Below, piece by piece: positions 1-9,248 of a stretch of 64,000 bases of DNA (its first letter is position 1; every line of letters starts with the position of its first letter). The notes beneath the pieces were generated by a model, which did no database searches, was not told the origin of the DNA, and saw only the letters and a program-made list of their open reading frames with translations. The DNA comes from Acidobacteriota bacterium (GTDB lineage Bacteria > Acidobacteriota > Terriglobia > Terriglobales > SCQP01): the NCBI GenBank assembly GCA_027459505.1, contig DAIDIE010000014.1, positions 62,001-126,000 of the forward strand, read 5' to 3'. The position numbers were made by a program, and so were the translations under genes.

Positions 1-629
1 GTCCCCACCCCTTCAAAGACGCAGTACATGGCTTCGTTCAACATCGGCATCAACACGCGGTTGGAAACAAAGCCCGGATAATCCTGCACCTCGACCGGCG
101 TTTTACCCAGCGCCAGCGTCAGTTCCTTCACCCGGGCGCGGGTATCGTCACTGGTGGCAATGCCGCAGACGAGTTCCACCAGCGGCATGACCGGGGCGGG
201 ATTCATGAAATGCATGCCGATAAAGCGGTCCGGGCGCTCCGTGGCCGCCGCCAGGGAAGTAATCGAGATGGCGCTGGTGTTGCTGGCCAAAATGGCGCTG
301 GGCTGCAACAAGCGGTCGAGCTTTTGAAACAGCTCCTGCTTGAGTTGCGGGCGCTCCGGAATAGCCTCAATGACCAGCGCGGCCTTGGAGAGGCGTTCGA
401 GTTGCGTGGTCCCTTCAATGGAGTCCAGCGCGGCCGCTACCTGCTCGGGACTCAGCTTGCCCTTCTTCCGCTCGCGCTCCAGGTTGGCGGCGATGGTGGC
501 CAAGGCCTGCTCCAGCCGCTGATCATTGATTTCGCAGAGCTGAACGGCAAAACCCGCGCGCGCGGCGGTATGAGCGATGCCGTTGCCCATAGTGCCACCG
601 CCAACAACCGCGATTCTGATATCTGGCAA
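1..629 (-). CDS. hbd: 3-hydroxybutyryl-CoA / 3-hydroxyacyl-CoA dehydrogenase, C-terminus off the window
   Basis: NAD-dependent oxidoreductase acting on 3-hydroxyacyl-CoA in fatty-acid or butyrate-type metabolism. About 209 codons are visible of a usual 280-290; the C-terminal part lies beyond position 1. The N-terminal Rossmann motif GGGTMG is at residues 10-15. Later come the conserved ASNTSAIS segment, HFMNPAP with the catalytic His, and PGFVSNRV. The start is TTG at 629: it has AGGAGAAG a few bases upstream, an in-frame stop lies just above it, and no ATG or GTG lies between. It sits 86 bp behind the thiolase on the same strand, so the two probably form one operon acting on consecutive steps. 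Substrate chain length cannot be read from the sequence. Confidence 0.9.
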   Translation of the reverse strand, partial: MPDIRIAVVGGGTMGNGIAHTAARAGFAVQLCEINDQRLEQALATIAANLERERKKGKLSPEQVAAALDSIEGTTQLERLSKAALVIEAIPERPQLKQELFQKLDRLLQPSAILASNTSAISITSLAAATERPDRFIGMHFMNPAPVMPLVELVCGIATSDDTRARVKELTLALGKTPVEVQDYPGFVSNRVLMPMLNEAMYCVFEGVG

Positions 630-689
630 AGGGTTCTTCTCCTCTTTTTCCGAGACATGGCCTCGTCACGTTCTCGCCGCCCGCTCCAA

Positions 690-713
690 GACTCGGTGGC
701 TTGCTCCTTAGGC
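690..713 (+). repeat. partial copy of a dispersed repeat
   Basis: A 24-bp stretch in the thiolase-hbd gap matches the 3' part of the repeat at 10647-10708 at 20 of 24 positions (shared core GACTCGGTGGCT). It has the same orientation as the other copies. The upstream half of the unit is not clearly recognisable here. Confidence 0.5.
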
Positions 714-715
714 GT

Positions 716-1900
716 TCAGCCCATGCGCTCGATCGCCATTCCCACCGCGTTGCCACCGCCCAGGCAGAGGGCGGCAATGCCGCGCCGCGAACCGCGCCGC
801 TCCATCTCATACATCAGTGTCACCAACACGCGGGCGCCGCTGGCGCCAATAGGATGTCCCAAAGCTACCGCGCCGCCGTTGACATTCACGCGATCCATGG
901 ATAGACCGAGTTCCCGCACCACCGCCATGGCTTGCACGGCGAAGGCTTCGTTGAGTTCATAAAGATCGACGTCGCCAGCCGTCCAACCGGTCTTGCTCCA
1001 CAACTTGCGCACCGCCTCCACGGGCGCCATCATCACCCATTTGGGCTCGATGCCGCTAGTGGCTTGGGCAGCGATTTTGAAGCGAGGTTTGATCCCAAGT
1101 TCCCGCGCCTTTCGTTCACTGGTGACCACGGTGGCGGCCGCTCCGTCGTTCACCCCCGGGGCATTGCCGGCAGTGACGGTGCCGTCCTTTTTGAACGCCG
1201 GCTTCAGCTTGCGGAGCGCCTCGGCGGAGGTGTCTTCGCGCGGCCCTTCATCGCGGCTGATCACCGTCACCTCACCCTTCTTGCCGGGTATCTCTACCGG
1301 CACAATCTCCTGCGAAAAGCGGCACTCCTTGATGGCCGCCACCGCGCGGCGATGACTCTCCAGGGCATAGGCGTCCTGCTCCTCGCGGCTGACGCGGTAC
1401 TTGTCGCTGACCAGTTCCGCCGTCTGCCCCATGTGGAAGTTTTCAAAGGCATCCCAAAGACCATCGTGCACCATGGAGTCAACCAGTTCGGCCGAACCCA
1501 ATTTGTAGCCCTGACGCGCGCCGGGCAGCAGGTAGGGACAGTTCGACATGGACTCCATTCCGCCGGCGACCACAATCTCCGAATCGCCCACCTGCACCGC
1601 CTGCGCGGCCAACGCGACCGCTTTGAGCCCCGAACCACAGACCTTGTTGACGGTGAGGGCGCCGACCTGCGGCTTCAGACCGCCGTGCAGAGCCGCTTGC
1701 CGGGCGGGATTTTGACCTAGCCCGGCCTGCACCACGTTGCCCATGATGCATTCGTCCACCAGCGCTGGGTCGATACTGGCGCGGCGCACCGCCTCGCGCA
1801 CCACAATCGCGCCTAACTTCGGCGCCGAAAGCGGTGACAGCCCGCCAAGAAAACGCCCTACCGGAGTGCGCACACCCGAGAGAATGACTGCCTCATCCAT
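716..1900 (-). CDS. acetyl-CoA acetyltransferase (thiolase)
   Basis: Condenses two acetyl-CoA to acetoacetyl-CoA, or runs in reverse in beta-oxidation; cytosolic. At 394 residues it has typical thiolase length. The active-site nucleophile is Cys88 in [10 protein letters not shown], His349 lies in [10 protein letters not shown], and Cys379 in CLGGGNAVG, so the catalytic set is complete. The ATG at 1900 has GGCGGAG about six bases upstream. A TATACT-like -10 box on the minus strand lies around 1951-1956, but no good -35 is seen. It is followed by a 3-hydroxyacyl-CoA dehydrogenase gene. Biosynthetic (AtoB/PhaA-like) and degradative (FadA-like) roles cannot be separated here. Confidence 0.95.
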   Translation of the reverse strand: MDEAVILSGVRTPVGRFLGGLSPLSAPKLGAIVVREAVRRASIDPALVDECIMGNVVQAGLGQNPARQAALHGGLKPQVGALTVNKVCGSGLKAVALAAQAVQVGDSEIVVAGGMESMSNCPYLLPGARQGYKLGSAELVDSMVHDGLWDAFENFHMGQTAELVSDKYRVSREEQDAYALESHRRAVAAIKECRFSQEIVPVEIPGKKGEVTVISRDEGPREDTSAEALRKLKPAFKKDGTVTAGNAPGVNDGAAATVVTSERKARELGIKPRFKIAAQATSGIEPKWVMMAPVEAVRKLWSKTGWTAGDVDLYELNEAFAVQAMAVVRELGLSMDRVNVNGGAVALGHPIGASGARVLVTLMYEMERRGSRRGIAALCLGGGNAVGMAIERMG

Positions 1901-2017
1901 AGAAGCTCCGCCGGAAGGAACGGTCCCCTCCGTTTCTGCCTTCTTGATTCAGTATAGGCAGGCTGGGAGCAGCGACTGAGACCGAACGGTCAGGGAGGAA
2001 AAGTGAAAGCGGATGGA

Positions 2018-2103
2018 TGGTGCGAGAGGGGGGACTCGAACCCCCACGCCTTTTGGGCACTAGATCCTAAGTCTAGGGCGTCTGCCAATTCCGCCACTCT
2101 CGC
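2018..2103 (-). tRNA. tRNA-Leu(UAG), CCA encoded
   Basis: The minus strand folds as a class II tRNA. A 7-bp acceptor GCGAGAG/CTCTCGC is followed by discriminator A and an encoded CCA. The anticodon stem CTAGA/TCTAG encloses loop CTTAGGA, giving anticodon TAG, which reads CUA leucine codons. A long variable arm and a T arm with loop GTTCGAGTC follow. The long variable arm fits leucine. Confidence 0.95.
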
Positions 2104-2209
2104 AAGCGCCTCGGGTGCCTCTATTGTAAGGGACTTCAGAGCGGACGCTGCGGCGGGAGCAAAGCTCAAGTACGAGGCGGCACAGCAGGATTTGCGGTAA
2201 ACGCGCGCT

Positions 2210-2644
2210 CTACTCCGGCGTGGGCACCACTTCAGGCGCTTCGCTGGTATCGCGGTAAACCTCTTCCCGGATGATCTTCCGCGTGACCTCGGCCAGATAG
2301 GTTCGTAATGTTTGATCCAGGTCCAGGAACTCGGGCCAGAAAACGCTATCTAGGAAGCTTTTGGGAATCCGCAACATGAGGCTGCTTCGATGTTGGCGCG
2401 GATAGCGAAAGGGCTGAAGCCCGTAGCGGCGGCTCAATGCCAGGAAAAGCTGACGGCTCCACGGGTCAGGCAAGGCGAAGCGCATCTCGACGGTATGCTC
2501 GGTACGCTCCAACTCCGCCAAGCGCTTGCGCACCCGCTCCAGCGCCGCCCCGGCCGCCGCCCTCTCTCCAGGCGTGGTGGCCCCGGCAAACAGGCTTTCG
2601 ATTTTCCTCAGCTTATCGCGCAGTTGGGCTTCTATTGACATCAT
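2210..2644 (-). CDS. conserved protein with DUF2786-like N-terminus
   Basis: A soluble protein of about 144 residues with no signal peptide. The first 45 residues (start MMSIEAQL, then a Lys/Arg-rich helical pair ending VRKRLAEL) resemble the short DUF2786 domain. The C-terminal part, containing FALPDPWSRQLFLALSRRYG and later WPEFLDLDQTLRTYL, looks like a conserved unknown domain. Two adjacent ATGs (2644 and 2641) are possible starts. The frame stays open far upstream to 3322, but that part lies antisense to the transglycosylase gene and reads as Arg-rich shadow, so it is excluded. It diverges from the transglycosylase gene. No function can be proposed. Confidence 0.7.
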   Translation of the reverse strand: MMSIEAQLRDKLRKIESLFAGATTPGERAAAGAALERVRKRLAELERTEHTVEMRFALPDPWSRQLFLALSRRYGLQPFRYPRQHRSSLMLRIPKSFLDSVFWPEFLDLDQTLRTYLAEVTRKIIREEVYRDTSEAPEVVPTPE

Positions 2645-2983
2645 TTTCTCTGCGGCGGCGCAGCAGCCGCGCCACTTTAGCGTGCGGCATCGGCTGCCGC
2701 TTCGGCAAGCGGCAACGCTCTTGCCGAGGCTCGCAGCGCCCCAAGGCCGCCAGAAAGCAAAAAAACATTCACGCCACCCTGAACGACCGTACAAGGTCAG
2801 CGTTCTCTGTTTACCGGACCGCCACCTCTTAGCAATTTCTGAGCGCCTTTGGCCAGAGTCTCTGGTTATAATCGCCTCCCGCGAGGTTTTGCCGTGCTCC
2901 CAACGCCCTTCACACGCACTTCGGTCCATCTGGCCGCGCGTCAGCGCGCTGTCGCCGGAATGGTCGACCGGACGGTGCCGCGG

Positions 2984-3811
2984 ATGAAATGGGGCACTTT
3001 TGCCGGAGCGCTGGCGGCCATAATTTTGGGTGCTGGGGCTTGCTGTGCCCAACAACCCGGATTGCCGGCGCGTGCGGGACACATTGTGGCGGTCCTGGAG
3101 CGCGGTCATTGGATTTACGTGAACCTGCCGGACACGAGCCTCCCCCCGCGCACGCGCCGCCACCCAGGCGCCGCTTTTCGCGAAACCGCCCTCCGGACCT
3201 CTCCCGCCAGCTTTTGGCGCCCGTCCAACAACCCGGCGCAAACCAGCCATATCCAAACCTTGTTGGCGAGCGCCGCCCAACGCTATCACGTCAGCCCACG
3301 ACTGGTCCGCGAAGTGGCGCACCTGGAATCAGACTTCGACCCCAACTCGGTATCCGACAAAGGCGCTTTAGGCGTCATGCAGCTCATGCCGGAAACGGCG
3401 CGAGACCTGGGTGTCAGCAATCCCTTTAATGCCGCCGCCAACATTGATGGAGGGGTTCGTTACTTGCGGGATCTGCTGCATCAGTTCAGAGGCAATGTGC
3501 CGCTCAGCCTGGCCGCCTATAACGCCGGACCAGCCGCGGTCACCCACTATGGTGGCGTGCCGCCCTACCCGGAGACGCAAGCCTATGTGCGGGTAATAAC
3601 GCACCGGCTGCGGCGCGCGGGTTGGCATGGGCAGAAAATCTCCAGCGTTCAGGTTAACTCCCAAGCGGCCTCACGGCACTTGGCCCGCACCGGAAGGCCG
3701 CCTCTTCGGCCCAGGCAGGCTGCCGTGCCGCGCGCCCAACTTGCCGCGGCGCATCCCATCGAGGTCAGCCGCGACCCGAGCGGCCATCTCGTCCTCAGCA
3801 ATCTGCCGTAG
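2984..3811 (+). CDS. secreted lytic transglycosylase (SLT domain)
   Basis: Cleaves the glycan strand of peptidoglycan in the periplasm. From the ATG at 2984 the protein has 275 residues and begins with a signal peptide ending near ACCAQQ. The SLT domain covers roughly residues 88-205, with catalytic Glu115 in HLESDFDP, then GALGVMQLMPETA, YLRDLL and LAAYNAGP. The C-terminal 70 residues are Arg/Pro-rich and likely disordered. In-frame upstream ATGs at 2960 and 2849 exist, but only the 2984 start puts the hydrophobic signal at the N-terminus. An AMIN-type amidase follows in the same direction, so the pair looks like a wall-remodelling unit. Confidence 0.9.
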   Translation: MKWGTFAGALAAIILGAGACCAQQPGLPARAGHIVAVLERGHWIYVNLPDTSLPPRTRRHPGAAFRETALRTSPASFWRPSNNPAQTSHIQTLLASAAQRYHVSPRLVREVAHLESDFDPNSVSDKGALGVMQLMPETARDLGVSNPFNAAANIDGGVRYLRDLLHQFRGNVPLSLAAYNAGPAAVTHYGGVPPYPETQAYVRVITHRLRRAGWHGQKISSVQVNSQAASRHLARTGRPPLRPRQAAVPRAQLAAAHPIEVSRDPSGHLVLSNLP

Positions 3812-3859
3812 CGTCAACTGCGTTACGCCAGACCGCGGGGTATTCAAAAAGGCACCCCC

Positions 3860-6058
3860 ATGCCACTGCCGGTTGTATCCACGCCCCCGCTCCGCTACAG
3901 TGAAGATGCTCTTGGATTTTCCGCAGTCATCGCGGTGACTGTAAAACGACATCTTCTCAGGATCCAGCGTCCACTCCGGCGCATCGCGCTCTGGAGCACT
4001 CCCCTGTTTTTGCTCTGCGGCCTGCACGCCCAGACACCGGGGGAAGCCGCCCTGTCGCGCGCGCACCGGCTCCACGAACGCTTACTCCGGCGACCCCTTT
4101 CCCAAAGAAAAGCAGGTGACTACACCGCCATCGTCGAGGTCCTGGCCCCCATCTGGCGTCATCACCCCGGCAGCTCCGCCGCCGAGACCGCGCTCTACGA
4201 CGCCGGCACGGTTGAAGTGGACCTGGCGCAGGACTTGCACCGCGACTCGGCCTGGAGCCGGGCGGCGCAGCTCTACAAATACCTGCTGCAAAAGCACCCC
4301 TATACGAAGTACCGCCGCAATGCGGAATGGGCACTCGGTCAGATTCAGTGGTATCACCTGGACGAGCGCGAGGCCGCCCGCCACTGGCTGCGCGATTTTG
4401 AAGAACACTACCCCGCCGACCCGCGCGCGGAACTGGTTCCGCTGCAACTGCGCCATCGCCTCAAGCACGCGCCGCCTGTCCTGGCAAGTGCGTCGCGTGA
4501 GGCGGCACGGGCCCGCCGCAGGCTGCGCTTGCGAGCGGAACAAGACAGACCCGCCGCATCCCATTTAGTCCGGACCGAGCGCAAGCCGAAAGCCCCGGCT
4601 CCACCGCAAGTCGGCGCCGCGCCTGGCGCGCCCTCCCCGGCCAGCGAACTCGTGGAAGTCCGCGGATTGCGGGCCTGGGCAACGCCGGTTTCAACCAGCG
4701 TTGTTGTCCGTCTGAGCGGTCCGGTCACTTTCCAGGAGGGAACCATTCCTGAAGCGCGCCGGGTGTACTTCGATCTTAAAGAGGCGGATTTAGGGAGTCC
4801 CGAACGCACGCTGAGTTTTACTCACGGCCTGATCCGCAGCGTCCGCATGGCGCAGAACCGCCCTGGAGTGGTGCGCCTGGTTCTCGATGAGGCCGCGCCG
4901 CATGAGAGCCTGACTGCCCTCTACTACCCCAACCCCGACCGTCTGGTGGTCGCTGCGGTCAATCCCGCCGCGGTCGCCGCGGAAGCGCGTTCGCTGCGGA
5001 TTCGGACGCCTCATGCTCGCCCGGAGCACGCCCGTCCGGAACGTCACCGTCCGCTAACCAGCGGCCCGGCAGAGATCTCTCACGTTGCGGCGGTGGTCGC
5101 AACTAGAACGACTGTTCATGGCCAGACCAGCGAAACCGATCTGGCGCCCACCTCGCCACTTAGGCCGCAAGTCCAAAGCGAGGCTCAACACGTTTCCCCA
5201 CCCGTGCTCGCCTCAAGCTCGCGGGCTGAAGCCATTCACCAATCGTCGCGGACCTCGAACCCAGTTCCCCTCCATCATGTCGCCCCGCGTGCGGAACTGG
5301 ATAACGCCAGGCTCCGGCTCGCGGATAATTCGCTGACCCGTGTGCTTGGACTGAAGGTTGGCCGCATCGTGCTCGACGCCGGCCACGGAGGCCATGATAC
5401 CGGCACCATCGGCCCTGGCGGCATTTACGAAAAGGATGTCGTGCTCGATGTGGTCCGCCGCCTGGGACGCAAGCTGCACGACCAACTCGGCGCGGATGTG
5501 ATCTATACCCGCAAGACCGACGTCTTTATTCCCTTGCAGGAGCGCACCGCCATCGCCAACCGCGCGCATGCGGACTTATTTATCTCCGTGCATGCCAATT
5601 CCAGTCCGGAACGCGGCGTTCGGGGTATCGAAACGTATTACCTCGATTTCACCCACAACCCACACGCCTTGCGGGTTGCGGCCCGCGAAAACGCCACCGG
5701 CGATCAATCGGAACACCAACTGCGCGGGCTTCTCACCAAAATCGCCCTGCAGGACAAAACCAAGGAATCACGCCTTCTTGGCGAAGACGTGGAAAACACC
5801 CTCGCGCGCCGCGTCCACGAAGACAACCGCGGCGTCCGTTCCGCTCCCTTTGTTGTCCTGATCGGCGCTCACATGCCGTCGATCCTGACCGAGATCACGT
5901 TCTTGAGCAATCCAACAGACGCGCGTCTGGTCCGCAGTGCGGCCTACCGGCAGAAGATCGCTGACGCATTGTACGCCGGGATCGTGAAGTACATTCAGTC
6001 GCTGGGTGGCGTGCAGGCGGCCAGCTCGGAACGCCCCTTACCGATGCACGGAGAATAA
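3860..6058 (+). CDS. N-acetylmuramoyl-L-alanine amidase, TPR-like + AMIN + Amidase_3
   Basis: Zinc amidase that cuts the bond between muramic acid and the stem peptide, probably in septum splitting. Counting from the ATG at 3860 there are 732 residues. A hydrophobic signal lies near 43-57, a TPR-like helical region at about 75-195, an AMIN domain at about 260-375, a Ser/Pro-rich linker, and Amidase_3 from about 500 to 715. Zinc and catalytic residues are visible: His509 (DAGHGGHD), Glu524 (YEKDVV), His578 (SVHANS) and Glu678 (LTEITFLSN). ATG 3860 has an AAGG upstream. A GTG at 3935 would place the signal peptide nearer the N-terminus and is a reasonable alternative. AMIN domains usually target the enzyme to the division site. 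Confidence 0.93.
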   Translation: MPLPVVSTPPLRYSEDALGFSAVIAVTVKRHLLRIQRPLRRIALWSTPLFLLCGLHAQTPGEAALSRAHRLHERLLRRPLSQRKAGDYTAIVEVLAPIWRHHPGSSAAETALYDAGTVEVDLAQDLHRDSAWSRAAQLYKYLLQKHPYTKYRRNAEWALGQIQWYHLDEREAARHWLRDFEEHYPADPRAELVPLQLRHRLKHAPPVLASASREAARARRRLRLRAEQDRPAASHLVRTERKPKAPAPPQVGAAPGAPSPASELVEVRGLRAWATPVSTSVVVRLSGPVTFQEGTIPEARRVYFDLKEADLGSPERTLSFTHGLIRSVRMAQNRPGVVRLVLDEAAPHESLTALYYPNPDRLVVAAVNPAAVAAEARSLRIRTPHARPEHARPERHRPLTSGPAEISHVAAVVATRTTVHGQTSETDLAPTSPLRPQVQSEAQHVSPPVLASSSRAEAIHQSSRTSNPVPLHHVAPRAELDNARLRLADNSLTRVLGLKVGRIVLDAGHGGHDTGTIGPGGIYEKDVVLDVVRRLGRKLHDQLGADVIYTRKTDVFIPLQERTAIANRAHADLFISVHANSSPERGVRGIETYYLDFTHNPHALRVAARENATGDQSEHQLRGLLTKIALQDKTKESRLLGEDVENTLARRVHEDNRGVRSAPFVVLIGAHMPSILTEITFLSNPTDARLVRSAAYRQKIADALYAGIVKYIQSLGGVQAASSERPLPMHGE

Positions 6059-6093
6059 CGGCGCCACTCCAGATGGCGTGACACAATAATTGT

Positions 6094-7305
6094 GTGACGC
6101 GCCTTCGTATTCTTCTGCCTCTCGCGGCCATGGTCCTGCTGCCCTCCGCCGCGCCGGCGCTGGGCAAACCTACAGCCGGAAAGCAGGCAGTTCTTACGAC
6201 TGCCCATGCGGGGATTGTTGCCCAGCCCTCCGCAACTTCCACTGCGGGTTTACCCGACTTTGCCGGCTGGCAAAAGATCCAAACCACAACAGAAAGCACC
6301 GCTCCCTGGGGCTTAAGTTCCAACCAGGCCGAGTTGCTGGGCGAGTGCCGCTTGGTCTCGGTGGAGCGCGCACGCTATCGGCGTGGGGTGCGTCTGATCG
6401 ACGTCAAAGGGTACCGCTTCCAGGACGCCAGCGGCGCCTACGGGGGCTACACCCTGCTCCGCCCGCCCACCTATCATCGCTTCACGACCGGGTCGCCAAC
6501 CGCCATCGGAGTCTCGGGCGATACGCACGTCGTCCTCATGCGAGGACCCTGGGTTATTTTGGTCAACCTGGACCAGCTCACGGCAATGACGGGCAGCGAG
6601 ATGCGCCAATTGCTGAAAGGCTTAAACGTTCCGCAAAGCCCCGCTAACCAGCCGCCGACTCTGCCGCTTTTCCTGCCCCCGGCCGGCCTCGTGCATCACT
6701 CCATGGTTTATGCCGGCGGTCCCACGTCGCTGGCGGCCGCGGCGCCCTGGTTTCCCGTTTCCGCTGCCGGGTTCGACAAGGGAGTGGAAATTGTTACCGG
6801 GCTTTATGACCTGAATGGGGCCAGCCGCGGCAAGCTGGACATCTGCGCGCAACCCACCACCCCGGCCAGCCTGGCGCCGAGCGCCGTGTGCGGCCAGGTG
6901 GTTCTGCTTTCCTATCCCACTCCCGATATTGCTCGCAACAAACTGGCGCAACTTCGGCAGCAGCTTGCCGGGGCGCGTTTGATCGATCCTTCACTGATCC
7001 GCCGCAGTGGCCCCTTCGTTTCGTTGTTTCACTTCGGCGCCCCCTCTGGTGACCGGGACGCGGCGCGCCAGGTACTTTCCAACATTAACTGGGACGCCAC
7101 CGTGACTTGGACGCGCCCCATGCCGATCGGCGCTGGCGCCGTGCCGCAGTTGCTCATCGGCATTTTTTTGCTGGTCGGGCTGCTGATTGCCGTGGCCGTG
7201 GTGGTGGGATTGCTAACCGGCGGATTGCGGGCTTTTCTGGCACGGCTCTTCCCCAAGCGCTTCGGAAAGAAGGATGAGGACAACATCATCCGGCTGGAAC
7301 TGTAA
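6094..7305 (+). CDS. secreted protein with C-terminal membrane anchor, DUF6599-like
   Basis: 403 residues from a GTG start. An N-terminal signal peptide ends near APALGK. A long extracytoplasmic region has no motif I recognise. A strongly hydrophobic segment at about 350-375 (start LLIGIFLLVGLLIAV) is followed by a positively charged tail. Overall layout and the repeated GPWVILVNLD and YDLNGASRG type segments recall DUF6599 proteins common in Acidobacteriota; that match is from memory, not a search. It lies 35 bp behind the amidase and may share its transcript. Function unknown. Confidence 0.75.
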   Translation: MTRLRILLPLAAMVLLPSAAPALGKPTAGKQAVLTTAHAGIVAQPSATSTAGLPDFAGWQKIQTTTESTAPWGLSSNQAELLGECRLVSVERARYRRGVRLIDVKGYRFQDASGAYGGYTLLRPPTYHRFTTGSPTAIGVSGDTHVVLMRGPWVILVNLDQLTAMTGSEMRQLLKGLNVPQSPANQPPTLPLFLPPAGLVHHSMVYAGGPTSLAAAAPWFPVSAAGFDKGVEIVTGLYDLNGASRGKLDICAQPTTPASLAPSAVCGQVVLLSYPTPDIARNKLAQLRQQLAGARLIDPSLIRRSGPFVSLFHFGAPSGDRDAARQVLSNINWDATVTWTRPMPIGAGAVPQLLIGIFLLVGLLIAVAVVVGLLTGGLRAFLARLFPKRFGKKDEDNIIRLEL

Positions 7306-7337
7306 TATAGCTGGCTAGCGGCGATGGTTCTGGTTCT

Positions 7338-8582
7338 CTAAACCGCCGGGCCACACGCCGGATTGGGACCGGCTGGCTGCCGCCCCGCCTGCAAGACACT
7401 ACCGACAAAGCGCACCAGCCCTAGTTCGTCCCGCCAGCGTTCTTTCCTGCTCATCTCCACATGGCTGAAAGCCGCCGTCACGAGAACCTGCCTGAGATCG
7501 CAGGCCGGGATGTCGCGGGCCAGCCAGGCGGCTTCTGTCGACGGAATGATGCTGTCTGTTTTGCCGTGCAGCACAAACACCGGAACCCGCAGCCGCTGCA
7601 AAACCTGATCTGGCGAGAGGGCGATCAATTCCGCCTGATCGCGCTGCCAGGCGCTGAGCAGTTGAGGCTGGATTTTTTGAAAGTCGTGCGCGAACAAAAT
7701 CGCCATGAGTTTCCGGCCTGCGAGACTCAATCTCTGGGCCGCGGCTCTTGCCGGCGCGGGATCTTCCCACAGCCAGTGCTGAAGCGCTTCATGGGCCGCC
7801 GGGAGGTCGCGTTCTGAAAAAAACCGATTCAGATGCGAATAGACAAACACCAATGCCCCATACTCATGCGCCCGGTAGGGAATCACTCTTCCATCCGGCA
7901 GTTCCGCGGTGCTGGTAATCAAAAAGTGGACTACCCGGGGAAGGTTGTCGTAACTACCCAGCACCACAACGGCACGCAGTTTGGGTGCAAGATCCGGGCG
8001 AGTCGCGGCAAGCAGCGACAACCCTCCGGCAAAGCTTAGACCGGTGAGCAGTACCGGCTGGTGCGTGCGCGAAGAGAGTTCGTCGACTGACGCGGCTATG
8101 GTGTCAATCGTTCTCCCATCCACGTGGTAGTCGGCTAACGAGCTCAGCTCTGGCGTCAGTACGTCCACACCAGTGGAGGCAATCGCGCGTGAAAACGCAA
8201 TCAAATGGGGCTCGTTGAAGCCAAGGTGATGGACGCCGTGCAGCAGAACCATTGCCGCCGGGTGCTTTACTCCGACCGGCATATACAAGCGCGCGGCAAT
8301 CGGCTTCCCCGCGGATTTGATCGTGATCGACTCCTCGCGAATGGGCCCAGTCTCATGCGTGATCAAAAAATCAGTCCGGTGAGGATTGGCGAAACGCGAG
8401 AGCAATGCGTATGCCTCGAGGTCATCCTGCAATCCCCGGAGAGGCACTGCAACGACGCTCAGCATCAGAACCGCGGCACCAAGAATCACCCAACGGCGCC
8501 GCCGCTTGAGGAGGGAGTGGTTCGCATGCGCGGATTCAGGGGAACGTCCGCTGCCGCGTATTGAGGGTGTCTCGATGAACAA
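7338..8582 (-). CDS. membrane-anchored alpha/beta hydrolase
   Basis: Probable esterase or peptidase-like hydrolase with an N-terminal membrane segment (around WVILGAAVLMLSVVAVP) that exports or anchors it. The catalytic triad is visible: Ser in GLSFAGG, Asp in LHGKTDSIIPS and His in FSHVEM. An oxyanion-type HG motif is seen in VLLHGVHHLG. I prefer the TTG start at 8582 because AGGAG lies five bases upstream; the ATG at 8636 is in frame but has no nearby ribosome-binding site. It converges with the preceding secreted protein. Substrate unknown. Confidence 0.8.
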   Translation of the reverse strand: MFIETPSIRGSGRSPESAHANHSLLKRRRRWVILGAAVLMLSVVAVPLRGLQDDLEAYALLSRFANPHRTDFLITHETGPIREESITIKSAGKPIAARLYMPVGVKHPAAMVLLHGVHHLGFNEPHLIAFSRAIASTGVDVLTPELSSLADYHVDGRTIDTIAASVDELSSRTHQPVLLTGLSFAGGLSLLAATRPDLAPKLRAVVVLGSYDNLPRVVHFLITSTAELPDGRVIPYRAHEYGALVFVYSHLNRFFSERDLPAAHEALQHWLWEDPAPARAAAQRLSLAGRKLMAILFAHDFQKIQPQLLSAWQRDQAELIALSPDQVLQRLRVPVFVLHGKTDSIIPSTEAAWLARDIPACDLRQVLVTAAFSHVEMSRKERWRDELGLVRFVGSVLQAGRQPAGPNPACGPAV

Positions 8583-8967
8583 TCGAACTCCTGGCCGGAG
8601 GCACGCTCTCGTCTCATTCAGGACGCCCGCTCCCATTGGTCGCTGGCACGTTCTCCAGCGAGTTCGCTCCAGTGAAGCGGAAGCATCGTGCGCCTCAATG
8701 CCACTCAGAGTCTACCAACGCCATTGCCGGTGAGCGCTAGAGATGAACATTTCTGGGCCCTGAAACGACAGTGCGCCCATTCCGCACCGCCCCCTTCTTA
8801 TTTGCTTGCAAGAAGCTTATTTTCAGCAGCTTGCCCTCTTCGGCGGCCTGCCAACCCTCCGTAGTGCCAAAATTTGGATGTTAACTATTTTAATTTCGGA
8901 ATTCTATGAAAATATGTAACTTGTTGAAAACAAAGTAGCGTTTTGTGCACTCAGAGGAAATTTCGCC
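8583..8967. other. intergenic, AT-rich toward 8960
   Basis: I see no gene here. The stretch 8870-8950 is markedly more AT-rich than its surroundings (runs such as TATTTTAATTT) and lies directly upstream of the promoter proposed for the small RNA at 9001, where it could act as an UP element. Confidence 0.5.
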
Positions 8968-8995
8968 TTGACACGCTTTCCTCCGGGGCTTTAAC
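8968..8995 (+). promoter_or_regulatory. sigma-70-type promoter for the candidate small RNA
   Basis: A perfect -35 TTGACA (8968-8973) is followed by a 16-bp spacer and TTTAAC (8990-8995; 4 of 6 match to the -10 consensus). AT-rich sequence lies upstream. It points at a region with no open reading frame but three or four hairpins and a terminator. Confidence 0.55.
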
Positions 8996-9000
8996 ATTCG

Positions 9001-9122
9001 GCCATTGAAGGTTTGGTGCGTCCCTGCTGGGACGGGATTCGCAGCCTTCCTCGATTCGAGGGCACCGAAGCTTTTCTCCAAGCGCGAAGGCCCACTTCTT
9101 CGGAAGTGGGCCTTCGTGTTTC
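9001..9122 (+). ncRNA. candidate structured small RNA with intrinsic terminator
   Basis: No coding frame of note. Consecutive hairpins are visible: CGTCCC/GGGACG at 9019-9034 (loop TGCT), CCTCG/CGAGG at 9049-9061, GCTT/AAGC at 9070-9083, and a 14-bp perfect stem closed by a UUCG tetraloop at 9085-9116, followed by TGTTT. A consensus -35 box sits at the right distance upstream. This arrangement fits a roughly 120-nt RNA. I cannot assign it to a family; lineage RNAs such as the Acido-1 motif are possible but unchecked. Confidence 0.55.
9085..9121 (+). terminator. strong intrinsic terminator
   Basis: A perfect inverted repeat, CGAAGGCCCACTTC against GAAGTGGGCCTTCG, with UUCG loop, then TGTTT. 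The T tract is short. It lies at the end of the candidate small RNA and 130 bp ahead of the MoxR gene. Confidence 0.75.
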
Positions 9123-9248
9123 CATCAAAGCCGAGTATCGGCAACATTCTGCACGCAATCGTTTCTTTTGCGATCACGTTCAGCAGTCCACCACTGTCGA
9201 ACTGTTACACTGCGAGGGAGTAGCCGATGTCGCAAGTGAGACCTGCAC

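Noticed and set aside
2645-3322. N-terminal extension of the DUF2786-like gene to 3322
   Set aside because: It lies antisense to the transglycosylase signal and SLT region and is Arg/Trp-rich; homology-like sequence begins only at MMSIEAQL.
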